DNA of 22,342 nucleotides from a virus. Under the pieces are notes generated by a model. That model made no database searches, had not been told where the DNA came from, and saw only the letters and a program-made list of their open reading frames with translations. The stretch's first letter is position 1, and every line of letters starts with the position of its first letter. Shown in pieces: positions 11,086 through 20,465 of the stretch. Position numbers and translations under genes: made by a program. The DNA is taken from the IMG/VR virus record IMGVR_UViG_3300025286_000158, positions 1 to 22,342 of that record. One strand, 5' to 3'.

Positions 11086-13241
11086 TGAAAAAATTTTTTC
11101 AGTTGCTGTTTGAAGCTTTTATAAAAAAAGAAGGCAGAAAACCCAACAATCTAGAAATGATATTGCTTAAACGAGAAGCAATGAAAAAATCTATTGATGA
11201 AAGAAAAATTTTAGACCTGAGAGGTGATGTTCTTGATCCTAATAAACCTATACTGGGTGGTACACAATCTGGAACTAAATTAGACAAAGAGTTTGCAGCT
11301 GGAATTATTAGAGCCACAAAACAAAAACCTACTGTAGTAAAAACAGAGGCACAAATAAAAAAAGAATTAGACAAACAAAACAAAGAATCAATAAAACGTT
11401 TTAAAGATAAAATGAAAGACCCAGAAGACTTGGCAGGCGGCGGTATCGCAGGCATGTTAGGTGAACCAACATACATGGATGAGAATCATAGAGTGCCTTT
11501 TAAAAATGCTAAATCAGTTGAAGGACCTTCTATGGGTCCACAGAATTTTTATGACATAGGTTTTGATTCAATTTTAGAAGATGTTATGAAAGGCGGCCCT
11601 AAAAGAGAATATACTGAAAAAGATTTAAAAAATATTTGGAATATTCTTCAAGGAGATCAAGATATGGATATTGAAGATTTAATGTTTAGATTTGGTAGAA
11701 TGAATCCAGATAAAAAATCTAATTTATTTTTTGAACTAGGTAAAGATAAAGCAGGGATTGGTTGGAAAAAACAATTTAATGAAGGTGGAAGAGTGCCATT
11801 AAAAAAAGGTAAAACACCTAAATATAAAAAAGATCCAATTGATTGGTGGGACCTTATAGGTGATGAACTAGATCCTGACGAATGGGAAGCTATAAAAAAA
11901 TCAGTAGGAGCTTATCAAGCAGGAGGCCGTGTTCCGTTTAAAAAGGGCAAGTTAGCATTTTTAGAAGGCATTGGAAAAATAATGGATGAGTTTTTTCCAG
12001 GAACCACGAAACTTGGAAAGAGATCCAAGCCATTTCCAAAAAAAGTAAAAGATAAAATGGATTTAAGAAAAGCACTTGCTGAGTTTCAGGCAAGAGAGAA
12101 AAGCAAAAAACTTATTGATGAGGATATAAAAATTAGAGCAAAGGAACTGGATTTAGATGAGGGATACTTGAGGAGTACACATAAAACCCATATTGAAGAT
12201 AAAGCAGGTGTTGGTAGCTTGGAAGATTTTACTGCTGATTTTAACAAAGAATTAGGATTAAATGTTTCAAAAGAGGTTTTAAGACATCCATGGAGAATGA
12301 AAAGATCTTATCCATTCAGTACCCCCATAGTTGATAAAAAAGGAAAATATATAGGTGATGAAGCTACACAAAAAATGTACCCTAAGTCTAAAAAATTTAT
12401 AGTAAAAGATTCTGATACATTAACTAAGGAAATTGAAGGTAAACTTCCTTCGGGTGAAAGAGCGGGTATTGATGTTCCTCATATGCCAGCAGGTTTTAAA
12501 TTAAGTAGAGAAAAATTAGAACAAAATTTTCCAGAGCTAGGTTTAGATGAAATTGATGAAATAATGAATCTAGATAAAGAAATGCAAGGTAGAGTTATTA
12601 CAATGCTAAAAAACAGAAGACTAGATCCAGATTTATATGATGAGTTATTATTAAAACATGGTGATACTTTAGAATTTCAAGGTGAATTTGATAAAGCTAT
12701 TAGAAGAAGAAAAAATGCACAAGGTGGCATTATTGACAGAGTTCCGTACTGGGCAGGTGGATCATGGAATATGATCAAGGAAGCAATTAAACATAATAAA
12801 ATATTCGGACTTGGAGGCCCTCCTTATAAGCCTGGAGCAACTTCCTTTGATATTAAAAAACTTACCAAAGATAGATTTGGAAGTGAATTAAGTTTACAAG
12901 ATCTAAAAGATACCGCTATAAAAGACAAAAGTTTTTCTAAATTTTTAACAGGATTTAAAGAATATAAAGCAGGTGTTATTAGACAGCAGTTATTAAACTC
13001 TAAACAAGAGGCACAGCTTCGTCTTAAACTTGCTAAGGAGATGCTGGAAGGAGGAGGCCCAAAAGAAGTTGATCAAGCTATGAAAACTAAAATAGGTAAT
13101 CAAATGGTTAGAGAGTCTAAACAACGATTAGAAGATCTTAATAAAGCTTTAGAAGATATTGATATCTATAAAGCAATGAAAGAAAAAACAGGAGTGTCGT
13201 CTCATGCATCAGGCGGCGTTGCAGGAATGTTAGGCGAATGA
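11085..13241 (+). CDS. Large glycine-motif phage protein, 718 aa
   Basis: It is lysine-rich and mostly hydrophilic. The visible hallmark is a set of short Gly motifs between helical blocks: GGGIAGMLGE (118-127), EGGRVPLKKGK (233-243), AGGRVPFKKGK (279-289), QGGIIDRVPYWAGG (near 546-559) and a terminal ASGGVAGMLGE (708-718). The N-terminus (FIKKEGRKPNNLEMILLKREAM) and these motifs recur in large uncharacterised proteins of marine phages, as I remember them. There is no enzyme motif, signal peptide or membrane span. It lies between terL and portal, where virion, ejection or packaging-associated proteins are found, and is coupled to both neighbours (TAATG upstream, ATGA downstream). Possibly an internal virion protein, by inference. 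Confidence 0.7.
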   Translation: MKKFFQLLFEAFIKKEGRKPNNLEMILLKREAMKKSIDERKILDLRGDVLDPNKPILGGTQSGTKLDKEFAAGIIRATKQKPTVVKTEAQIKKELDKQNKESIKRFKDKMKDPEDLAGGGIAGMLGEPTYMDENHRVPFKNAKSVEGPSMGPQNFYDIGFDSILEDVMKGGPKREYTEKDLKNIWNILQGDQDMDIEDLMFRFGRMNPDKKSNLFFELGKDKAGIGWKKQFNEGGRVPLKKGKTPKYKKDPIDWWDLIGDELDPDEWEAIKKSVGAYQAGGRVPFKKGKLAFLEGIGKIMDEFFPGTTKLGKRSKPFPKKVKDKMDLRKALAEFQAREKSKKLIDEDIKIRAKELDLDEGYLRSTHKTHIEDKAGVGSLEDFTADFNKELGLNVSKEVLRHPWRMKRSYPFSTPIVDKKGKYIGDEATQKMYPKSKKFIVKDSDTLTKEIEGKLPSGERAGIDVPHMPAGFKLSREKLEQNFPELGLDEIDEIMNLDKEMQGRVITMLKNRRLDPDLYDELLLKHGDTLEFQGEFDKAIRRRKNAQGGIIDRVPYWAGGSWNMIKEAIKHNKIFGLGGPPYKPGATSFDIKKLTKDRFGSELSLQDLKDTAIKDKSFSKFLTGFKEYKAGVIRQQLLNSKQEAQLRLKLAKEMLEGGGPKEVDQAMKTKIGNQMVRESKQRLEDLNKALEDIDIYKAMKEKTGVSSHASGGVAGMLGE

Positions 13242-16051
13242 GAAGTATATTAGATTACATAAAAGTATTTAAGAATATAGAGACGTACAAAAAACCAAGG
13301 TCCACGATTCAGGAACCACGGAACATGGAACTTGCAAAAGCAAGCGACATTCCCGACGCTTTCGATCCAGATTTAGAACAATCAGAATTTTTAAGACCAG
13401 GAGAAACATTAGAAGACTGGAAACCTAATCCGTTTTTAAAACCACATGCTGAAGGTGGACGGATCGGGTATGATGATGGTCAGTTAGTACAAAACACGGC
13501 TGATGGATCGAGACCAGGGTATGGAGGACCTGGAGGAGGAAAACCTGGTAGATCATTTAAAATTATAGATAAAGAATTATTAGAAACGATTGTAAATGAA
13601 GCAAACCTTAGTGATAAATGGCATTCTGAGGAAGATATAGCGAAATTATATGCAGAAGCAACAGGAGATACAAACGTTACTAAAAGAAAAGTAAAAGATA
13701 AAACCGTAACTTATAAAAAATTAGATAGTCCTACGATAAAAAACGCTGGAGGACTTATTTCTAAAGAACAAAAAATTCAAAACGTTTTTAATGACCTTTT
13801 AGCTATGGATGGTCCTGTTCCTGAAGTCGATTTAATAAAATATAAAGACAGAAATATATCCAATTATAAAAAATATATTATGTCTAAAACTGGACTGGGA
13901 ACAACTTTTGTTGATCAAACTGTTAATAAATTACCTACTTTTAAAAAACATAAAAAAGCATTTAAGTATTTATGGACAAGTGGTTTAGCAAAAACAGATT
14001 TAGCTAATATGTCTTTAACTGAGCAATTAAATTGGGCAATAGATGCTGGGAAAGGAAAACCTGTTTTTACAGGAGTCAGCAAGTTAAATATAGAAGATCC
14101 AACCTTTACTCTTATGAGAATTGCTAAAGAAAATTGGAATAAAAATAAGGGCGCTGGAAATATACAATTTTATGATAAAAACGGAAAGATAACATGGAAA
14201 CATGGATTAAAAATGAATATTAACAATGTTTCTTTTTCTAAAGATAAATCTAAAAAAAGATTTACTTTAGGTGATAAAAAAGGAGCTATAAATGTTCGTC
14301 TTGAAGGTGAGAAGTATTTTCCAGAAGTTTTTGAGAATCAACGATACATTAACGAATTAAAATCAACTTGGGTTGATAATCCTTTTAAACCTGGAAAACA
14401 AATAGAGTTTGGTAAATTAATGAGAAAAGTTTATATGCAAGGACATGGTTGGAAACCTCACGCTCCTTTGTTTTCTATTTTTCATGGACCTGAAGGTATT
14501 ACTAAAGAACCTTTTAAAAACTTAAGTTTTGGAATGCAGGATTTAAATCGTGCTTTATATCATATGGACAATATTCCTCTTAAAGGTCTTAAACAAAAAG
14601 TTATTGATCAAGCTCTTGTAGGGTTAAAAGGAAAGAAAGGAGAAAAACTTCTTGAAGCAATAGTTGCAAAACATTCCGAGCATGCATCACAAGTAGCTGC
14701 AGGAAAAAAATTTGATAGACCATTAAGGATTCAAGTTTTGGAGGAGGTGGCAAAAACTGGAGATTTAGGGCCTAAAGAAACTAAAGTTGTAGCAAATATC
14801 CTAGCCGGCTGGTGCAGTAGTGGTGCACAAAGAGTTGGCAAAGATGAAGGCGGAAGAATCGGTTTTGGAGGTTGTCCTGATGGTGAAAAAATAACCAATA
14901 TGAAAAATGCAGCGGCTAAATTAAAGCAGCATGATAGATATTTACGAGGACTTTCTGATACAACTCCTTTTGCAGATAACGCAGCAGCTAAAGCGTTAGC
15001 TTCAAAGATGGCTAAGTCGGGAGGATTATTAAGAAGAGCAGGTAGACTTGCTATAGGTCCAATGACTCTTTGGGGTGAACCACTTTTTGAAGGGGCGTTT
15101 GTAGCTCATGATATATTAGGAACTGGAACTCCTTGGAAAGAAGCAGTTGCAAAATCTTTATGGGCAAAACCTGCTATTGCAATGGGTTTACTTAAACCTG
15201 CAGATCAACAATACGATGAAGCTTTATGGCAAGTTCGAGACGAAGAAGGAAGAGCTTTACTTAAGAAAGATCAAACAATGGCAGCCCCTGGTGCGCCAAT
15301 GGAATTAAGAACTAGAACTGGAGTTAAAAGATTCATAGATAATAATAAAAAATTAGATGAGTTGAATAGACTTTTTGCTATTAAGCAAGGAGTTAGAGGA
15401 GCTGGAAGATTGAGTCCTGATAAAGTTGCTAGAAATAAAGCAACTGCAGATAAAAACTATAAAGATTATTTAGAATCTTTAGGCGGAGCTGAAGGAGTAA
15501 GGGATATTAAAATTCAAATAGAAAATGATAGAGAATCATATGATGATAGAGTTGCTGCTTTAGAAATTGAAAGAAAAGGACTTACTGAAAAAGATATATT
15601 TTCACCTAGCGCGCAACGAGCTGCTGACATAAAGCAAAAGCAAGCAGAAGAAGATATTATGTATCAAAAATATGGAAAGACAAGAGTTAAAAGTGCAGGA
15701 ATAAAAGGAACTCCTGGTGAGTTTAAGAAGCAATGGATAATAGATCCAAAATTAAAAGATTCATTTTTCCCTGAAGAGGTGTTAGATCCTAATTTTATGA
15801 GAACGGTATTAGATTTACCAACAGAAGAAAGCTGGAGTCCTAATTATCCAAAAACATATCGTGATTTTTATCCTACACCTTCATCAAGATATGGATGGTC
15901 TCAAATGGGACCTATAGCACAAGCTGGTGGTATTTCTAAACTAGCAGGCGGCGGTATGGTAGGAATACGTAAACCTCATGCAATAGCACCAACTGGAGGA
16001 CCCATGCATCAAGGGTTGCGTTCACTATATATTGATGATATGGATTACTAG
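13238..16051 (+). CDS. Giant glycine-motif phage protein, 937 aa
   Basis: It is the partner of the preceding gene, translated from an ATGA overlap. It shares the Gly motifs: EGGRIGYDDGQ (about 71-81), EGGRIGFGGCPDG (about 537-549), and a C-terminal AGGISKLAGGGMVGIRKPH (from about 895) ending in a PTGGPMHQGLRSLYIDDMDY tail. Between them are ordered-looking blocks: a 150-500 region with a beta-rich stretch (FYDKNGKITWKHGLKMNINN), and a 600-690 region rich in Ala/Gly with weakly hydrophobic helices (LLRRAGRLAIGPMTLWGEP). The latter could insert into or cross a membrane during genome ejection. No enzyme signature is recognised. Its size and place before the portal fit an internal virion or ejection protein; this is inference. 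Confidence 0.7.
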   Translation: MRSILDYIKVFKNIETYKKPRSTIQEPRNMELAKASDIPDAFDPDLEQSEFLRPGETLEDWKPNPFLKPHAEGGRIGYDDGQLVQNTADGSRPGYGGPGGGKPGRSFKIIDKELLETIVNEANLSDKWHSEEDIAKLYAEATGDTNVTKRKVKDKTVTYKKLDSPTIKNAGGLISKEQKIQNVFNDLLAMDGPVPEVDLIKYKDRNISNYKKYIMSKTGLGTTFVDQTVNKLPTFKKHKKAFKYLWTSGLAKTDLANMSLTEQLNWAIDAGKGKPVFTGVSKLNIEDPTFTLMRIAKENWNKNKGAGNIQFYDKNGKITWKHGLKMNINNVSFSKDKSKKRFTLGDKKGAINVRLEGEKYFPEVFENQRYINELKSTWVDNPFKPGKQIEFGKLMRKVYMQGHGWKPHAPLFSIFHGPEGITKEPFKNLSFGMQDLNRALYHMDNIPLKGLKQKVIDQALVGLKGKKGEKLLEAIVAKHSEHASQVAAGKKFDRPLRIQVLEEVAKTGDLGPKETKVVANILAGWCSSGAQRVGKDEGGRIGFGGCPDGEKITNMKNAAAKLKQHDRYLRGLSDTTPFADNAAAKALASKMAKSGGLLRRAGRLAIGPMTLWGEPLFEGAFVAHDILGTGTPWKEAVAKSLWAKPAIAMGLLKPADQQYDEALWQVRDEEGRALLKKDQTMAAPGAPMELRTRTGVKRFIDNNKKLDELNRLFAIKQGVRGAGRLSPDKVARNKATADKNYKDYLESLGGAEGVRDIKIQIENDRESYDDRVAALEIERKGLTEKDIFSPSAQRAADIKQKQAEEDIMYQKYGKTRVKSAGIKGTPGEFKKQWIIDPKLKDSFFPEEVLDPNFMRTVLDLPTEESWSPNYPKTYRDFYPTPSSRYGWSQMGPIAQAGGISKLAGGGMVGIRKPHAIAPTGGPMHQGLRSLYIDDMDY

Positions 16052-16059
16052 GAGTATAA

Positions 16060-18543
16060 ATGGCAGATATAGATAAATCACTCCCGAATGTTCGACACGA
16101 AGTAAAAATACCTGGTGCACAACCACCAACCGATGTTGACATCACGGAAGCACAACAAAGACAACCTGTAGAAGTAACACCTGACGAAGAAGGTGGTGCT
16201 ACAGTAAATTTCGAACCAAGTGCCGTGAACCAAGCTCAGTCAAACACGCACTTTGATAACCTAGCAGACATATTACCAGAAACAGTTTTAGATCCAGTTG
16301 GCATACAGCTTAGACAAAATTTCACAGACTATAAAATGTCTAGAAAAGATTGGGAACAATCTTATACAAATGGTTTAGATCTTTTAGGATTTAAATACGA
16401 TAATCGTAATGAACCTTTTCAAGGAGCAAGTGGAGCTACACACCCCGTTCTAGCTGAAGCTGTTACACAGTTTCAAGCACTAGCTTATAAAGAATTATTA
16501 CCAGCAGATGGACCTGTCAGAACTCAAGTTTTAGGCATATCCAATCCTGCTAAAGAAGCTCAAGGACAAAGAGTTAAAGATTTTATGAATTATCAACTTA
16601 TGGATCAGATGAAAGAATATGAACCAGAGTTTGATCAAATGTTATTCCATCTGCCCTTAAGCGGCTCAACCTTTAAGAAAGTTTATTATGACGATCTTTT
16701 AGGCAGAGCCGTATCAAAATTTATACCTGCGGATGATCTAGTCGTTCCGTATACAGCTACCTCATTAGATGATGCGGAAGCGGTTGTTCATGTCGTAAAG
16801 ATTTCAGAAAATGACTTACGTAAACAGCAGGTCAATGGCTTTTACACTGACATTGAGTTGACAAAACCAGTGTCAGATGTGAATGCAGATAAAGTTGTTG
16901 ATAAGAAAAGAGAATTAGAAGGAACGTCTAAATCTACCAGAACAGAAAGCGTGTATACTCTTTTAGAGTGTCATGTTAATTTAGATTTAGAAGGTTTCGA
17001 AGATGTTGGCCAAAATGGAGAGCCAACTGGAATAAAATTACCTTACGTCGTTACAGTCGAAGAAGGTAGTCAAAAAGTTTTGTCGATAAGACGAAACTAC
17101 GCGCCCAATGATCCACTAAGAAATAAAGTTCAATATTTTGTCCACTTCAAATTTCTGCCAGGACTAGGATTTTATGGCTTTGGACTCATTCATATGATTG
17201 GCGGTTTGAGCAGAACTGCAACTTCTGCTCTCCGTCAATTATTAGACGCAGGGACTTTATCAAATTTACCAGCAGGATTTAAACAGAGAGGTGTTAGAGT
17301 CAAAGATGACGCTGCACCGATACAACCTGGAGAATTCAAAGATGTTGACACACCAGGTGGTAATCTAAAAGATGCATTTGTATTTTTACCATACAAAGAA
17401 CCTTCAGCTACATTATTGCAGTTGATGGGAATTGTAGTAACAGCAGGACAGAGATTCGCGTCCATTGCTGACATGCAGGTCGGGGACGGGAACCAAGGCG
17501 CAGCCGTTGGTACGACCGTAGCTCTTTTGGAACGTGGTTCAAGGGTAATGTCAGCAATCCATAAAAGACTATACGTAGCCCTAAAACAAGAATTTAAATT
17601 ACTAGCAAAAGTATTTGCTCAGTACCTACCACCAGAATATCCTTACGATGTTGTTGGTGGACAAAGAAATATTAAAGTTCAAGATTTTGACGACAGAATA
17701 GATATACTACCTATTGCAGATCCAAATATATTTTCAATGTCACAAAGATTAACATTAGCTCAAACTGGTTTGCAGTTAGCAATGTCAAATCCTCAACTGC
17801 ATAATTTGTATATGGCGTTTAGAAAAATGTATGAAGCATTAGGAATAAAAGATATTGACAGAATTTTACCTCCACCTCCACCCAATGCACCTAAAGATCC
17901 ATCGTTAGAGCATATTGATGCTTTAGGTGGAAAACCTTTTCAAGCATTTCCTGGTCAGGACCACAGAGCACATGTTACAGCTCACTTAAATTTTATGTCA
18001 ACTAACATGGTTAGAAATAATCCAATGGTTATGGCTTCTTTACAGAAAAATATTTTAGAACATATTAGTTTAATGGCACAGGAACAAGTGCAATTAGAAT
18101 TCAATGAGCAAATTCAACAACTACAAGCTTTACAACAACAAGCTGCACAAAATCCACAAGCGCAACAACAAGTACAATCGATAACACAACAGATTGAAGC
18201 AAGAAAAGCAGTGTTGATTGCAGAAATGACTGAAGATTTCATGAAGGAAGAGAAGAAGATTACATCTCAGTTTGATCATGATCCATTACTTAAACTTAAA
18301 TCAAGAGAAGTTGATTTAAGAGCAATGGAAAATGAACGTAAACAACAAGAGATGCAGAAGAAAACTGAAATTGATCAAGCTAAATTAGTTCAAAATAGAG
18401 ATATTACGGATGACAAGCTTGAACAAGACGAAGAATTAGCAGAGTTAAGAGCTGATACTTCGCTAGAGAAGCAAGAAATGGCAAATGAGAATAGATTGAC
18501 ACTTGCAAGAATGAAGCCTAAAACAAATGGAAGTTCTAGATAA
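16060..18543 (+). CDS. Portal protein, P22-like
   Basis: At 827 residues this is a large portal of the P22/podovirus type: the dodecameric ring at the capsid vertex through which TerL threads DNA. Supporting segments are an acidic N-terminus, an early FTDYKMSRKDWEQ.. helix and GLDLLGFKYD block, PFQGASGATHPVLAEAV (about 125-141), a LPLSGSTFKKVYYD segment with a following FIPADDLVVPYTA strand, and a GATVAL-like AAVGTTVALLERGSRVM helix (about 482-498) typical of portals. The C-terminal 200 residues hold a proline stretch (PPPPPNAP), a long Gln-rich coiled coil (QQLQALQQQ.., about 685-715) and a charged helical barrel tail. AGGAG lies just upstream of the ATG. The neighbours, giant proteins before and scaffold and capsid genes after, support the call. 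Confidence 0.88.
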   Translation: MADIDKSLPNVRHEVKIPGAQPPTDVDITEAQQRQPVEVTPDEEGGATVNFEPSAVNQAQSNTHFDNLADILPETVLDPVGIQLRQNFTDYKMSRKDWEQSYTNGLDLLGFKYDNRNEPFQGASGATHPVLAEAVTQFQALAYKELLPADGPVRTQVLGISNPAKEAQGQRVKDFMNYQLMDQMKEYEPEFDQMLFHLPLSGSTFKKVYYDDLLGRAVSKFIPADDLVVPYTATSLDDAEAVVHVVKISENDLRKQQVNGFYTDIELTKPVSDVNADKVVDKKRELEGTSKSTRTESVYTLLECHVNLDLEGFEDVGQNGEPTGIKLPYVVTVEEGSQKVLSIRRNYAPNDPLRNKVQYFVHFKFLPGLGFYGFGLIHMIGGLSRTATSALRQLLDAGTLSNLPAGFKQRGVRVKDDAAPIQPGEFKDVDTPGGNLKDAFVFLPYKEPSATLLQLMGIVVTAGQRFASIADMQVGDGNQGAAVGTTVALLERGSRVMSAIHKRLYVALKQEFKLLAKVFAQYLPPEYPYDVVGGQRNIKVQDFDDRIDILPIADPNIFSMSQRLTLAQTGLQLAMSNPQLHNLYMAFRKMYEALGIKDIDRILPPPPPNAPKDPSLEHIDALGGKPFQAFPGQDHRAHVTAHLNFMSTNMVRNNPMVMASLQKNILEHISLMAQEQVQLEFNEQIQQLQALQQQAAQNPQAQQQVQSITQQIEARKAVLIAEMTEDFMKEEKKITSQFDHDPLLKLKSREVDLRAMENERKQQEMQKKTEIDQAKLVQNRDITDDKLEQDEELAELRADTSLEKQEMANENRLTLARMKPKTNGSSR

Positions 18544-18587
18544 AATGATTTCTAAAATTAACAAAAATAATATAGAAGGAGGATATT

Positions 18588-18758
18588 ATGGCTTGGAATT
18601 ATAAAACAGGTGGGAAAGCATTCAAGATCCCTGAGCAAAAAAAGATAGTTGATCCTAGATCTGCGACTAGCAGAGTAGTGAAAAACTATATTGCTAAAGG
18701 TGACGAAAATTCTGTTCCAGCAAAACAGAAAAAACCGTATAAAGTTAAGTGGTTCTAA
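18588..18758 (+). CDS. Small basic hypothetical protein, 56 aa
   Basis: It has the strongest ribosome site in the window, AAGGAGG about 6-7 bases before the ATG. The product is basic (MAWNYKTGGKAFKIPEQKK at the start, QKKPYKVKWF at the end), lacks cysteines and membrane spans, and resembles nothing I know. The strong site suggests high expression alongside structural genes; a minor virion or DNA-associated protein is conceivable. Confidence 0.65.
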   Translation: MAWNYKTGGKAFKIPEQKKIVDPRSATSRVVKNYIAKGDENSVPAKQKKPYKVKWF

Positions 18759-18759
18759 T

Positions 18760-19146
18760 ATGTGGTTTAGTGCTATAAAATTAGCTCTTAACGCTGGAAG
18801 TCACATTTATAAAAAGCGTCAAGAGACAAAAATGGCTATGGCTGATGCGCAGCATATGCATGCGTCTAAGATGGCCCGAGGTGAGGAAGCTTACCAGGGC
18901 AAACTTTTAGAAGCCCGTCAAAACGACTACAAGGACGAGGTCGTTTTAGCGATTCTCACACTGCCCATTTTGGTGCTCGCCTGGGGGGTCTGGTCGGACG
19001 ATCCGGCGGCCATGGAGAAGATAAAAATGTTCTTTGAGCATTTCTCGGCACTTCCATCATGGTTCACAAATTTGTGGATTCTTGTATGTGCGTCAATTTT
19101 TGGTATAAAGGGAACACAAATATTTCGTAATGGAGGAAAAAAATAA
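18760..19146 (+). CDS. Putative holin, GTA_holin_3TM-like
   Basis: I took ATG 18760 (128 residues), two bases after the previous stop, rather than a TTG at 18691 that would run through the upstream gene. Residues 20-60 are charged and helical. Two membrane segments follow, 61-78 (VVLAILTLPILVLAWGVW) and 101-117 (WFTNLWILVCASIFGIKG), separated by a short acidic loop with LPSWF, ending in a basic tail. This layout, with a lipid-facing G-x-KG at the end of the last span, resembles the GTA_holin_3TM family, which permeabilises the inner membrane at lysis. No endolysin is seen in the window. The holin call is tentative; it could be another small membrane protein. Confidence 0.6.
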   Translation: MWFSAIKLALNAGSHIYKKRQETKMAMADAQHMHASKMARGEEAYQGKLLEARQNDYKDEVVLAILTLPILVLAWGVWSDDPAAMEKIKMFFEHFSALPSWFTNLWILVCASIFGIKGTQIFRNGGKK

Positions 19147-19370
19147 TGAGAAGATATTATAATAAAGGTGGTGGAGCAGATATGGGTAGAGATCCGTTGT
19201 TGAAGAAATTAGATAAGATGACTTCAAACATTCCTACGATATCTAAAAAAAAACTTACTGAAAAACAAATAGAGCTTCTTAAAAAGAAATTTAAATTTAA
19301 ACCTACTGATCCAAAAAACAAACTTGAATCTGGTCCAATGAAGGGGACTCCATTGAAAGGAAAAAAATAA
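19146..19370 (+). CDS. Basic hypothetical protein, 74 aa
   Basis: It starts on a one-base overlap with the holin stop (TAATG), preceded by GGAGG within the holin's last codons. The protein is lysine-rich with a glycine opening (YYNKGGGADMGRDPLLKK), a helical centre and a GPMKGTPLKGKK tail. It is a short, probably disordered protein of unknown role, part of a coupled run of small genes between holin and co-chaperonin. Confidence 0.6.
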   Translation: MRRYYNKGGGADMGRDPLLKKLDKMTSNIPTISKKKLTEKQIELLKKKFKFKPTDPKNKLESGPMKGTPLKGKK

Positions 19371-19627
19371 TGTCGAGTAAATGGAACGCTGGGAAAAGAG
19401 TTTTTGAATTTCTTGTGCCGAAACCAAGTGTTGGTAAAAAATCTACAAGTAAGTTAAACATTTCAACAGGAAGAATGAAGGGCGCAGCAGCAAGATTAAA
19501 ACAAACTTTCTACGAAGCAGCCAATCCAAAATTTAGAGGCAAAGATTTTACATTTGATAAAAGACCTACAAGAACTAAAACTATTGACGAAAAAAGATAC
19601 GAAAAAGCACAAATAAAAAAAGACTAA
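19370..19627 (+). CDS. Basic hypothetical protein, 85 aa
   Basis: It is coupled to the previous gene by TAATG, with AAAGGA upstream. It is strongly basic throughout and rich in Lys, Arg, Thr and Ser (for example KPSVGKKSTSKLN, then DKRPTRTKTIDEKRYEKAQ). It could bind DNA, but no fold or family is recognised. Confidence 0.6.
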   Translation: MSSKWNAGKRVFEFLVPKPSVGKKSTSKLNISTGRMKGAAARLKQTFYEAANPKFRGKDFTFDKRPTRTKTIDEKRYEKAQIKKD

Positions 19628-19830
19628 TGGTAAATCCAAGATATAGACCCTTTAATGGTAATTCTAGAAAGCCTATTAAAAAACAGGCAGAAGTAAAATT
19701 AAGTGAAACAAAACAAGATTTTTTATTTCCTGAAGAGGAAACATACATTGGGTCACATATTAAAAGTGATCTAGCAGGTGAACCCGTTTCAAATAAAAGC
19801 TATGAGGAATATTATAAAGATTTAATATGA
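19627..19830 (+). CDS. Hypothetical protein, 67 aa
   Basis: It is coupled by TAATG to the 85-aa gene. The N-terminal third is basic (NPRYRPFNGNSRKPIKK) and the rest acidic (a DFLFPEEETYIGSH segment, then SYEEYYKDLI), so the protein is bipolar in charge. Its stop overlaps the next start (ATGA at 19827). The family is unknown. Confidence 0.6.
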   Translation: MVNPRYRPFNGNSRKPIKKQAEVKLSETKQDFLFPEEETYIGSHIKSDLAGEPVSNKSYEEYYKDLI

Positions 19831-20063
19831 ATCTAGAAAATGTAATCTATACTCTTCAAAGAGGTTTAGATAGAAGAATACAACAATTAGCAATCTCGGT
19901 AACGTCTGGTGGGGTTGACAGTATGGAAACATACAAGTATATAATAGGACAAATAAATGCCCTAGAGGCAACTAAACAGGAAATCTCTAACCTGCTTAAT
20001 GATAAGGAGCAAAATGAAGGAACAGTCGTCGACATCAACACAAAAAATTCATCTACCAAATAA
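19827..20063 (+). CDS. Helical hypothetical protein, 78 aa
   Basis: This small, probably two-helix protein has helices at 1-25 (NLENVIYTLQRGLDRRIQQL) and 35-60 (YKYIIGQINALEATKQEISNLL) joined by a Gly/Ser turn, followed by a polar tail. Paired helices of this size are common in small phage head or connector-associated proteins, but I have no specific match. The last 50 bases overlap the co-chaperonin gene in another frame. Confidence 0.6.
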   Translation: MNLENVIYTLQRGLDRRIQQLAISVTSGGVDSMETYKYIIGQINALEATKQEISNLLNDKEQNEGTVVDINTKNSSTK

Positions 20064-20451
20064 AAATTTAGTTGGTCTAAAAAGATCAGAAGATCAAAAA
20101 AAAGTTACCAAAGAAAAAACAAAATTACCAAAACCCACTGGTTGGAGAATACTAGTTTTACCATTTAAAATGAATGAGAAAACTAAAGGTGGTGTTTTAC
20201 TAGGACAAGAAACCTTAGACCGTCAACAAGTTGCATCACAATGCGGAAACGTAATTGCGATGGGAGACTCTTGTTATAAGGATAAAGAGAGATATCCTTC
20301 AGGTCCGTGGTGCAAGGTCGGTGATTGGGTGATCTTTGCTCGTTATGCAGGATCACGTATAGAAATTGAAGGGGGAGAGGTTCGTCTTTTAAATGAAGAT
20401 GAAGTTTTAGCAACAGTACAAGATCCAACGGACATCTTGCACAAATTTTAA
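20014..20451 (+). CDS. GroES-like co-chaperonin
   Basis: Residues 41-140 follow the GroES (Cpn10) fold: GWRILVLP at the start of the barrel, a mobile-loop region NEKTKGGVLLG (about 53-63) for docking to GroEL, GNVIAMGDS, a KVGDWVIFARYAGSRIEIEG core, and an RLLNEDEVLATV end. A 40-residue basic N-terminal extension precedes it. I chose ATG 20014 because AAGGAG lies 5 bases upstream; an ATG at 19999 is in frame without a site. Phage GroES homologues such as T4 gp31 retune host GroEL so that the capsid protein fits. Its place just ahead of the scaffold and capsid genes fits that role. The GroEL partner would be the host's. Confidence 0.85.
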   Translation: MKEQSSTSTQKIHLPNKNLVGLKRSEDQKKVTKEKTKLPKPTGWRILVLPFKMNEKTKGGVLLGQETLDRQQVASQCGNVIAMGDSCYKDKERYPSGPWCKVGDWVIFARYAGSRIEIEGGEVRLLNEDEVLATVQDPTDILHKF

Positions 20452-20465
20452 CATAGGAAGGAACT

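Noticed and set aside
18691-18759. Longer holin with a TTG start at 18691
   Set aside because: It would run through the 56-aa gene, which has a much stronger ribosome site; ATG 18760 gives a normal holin length.
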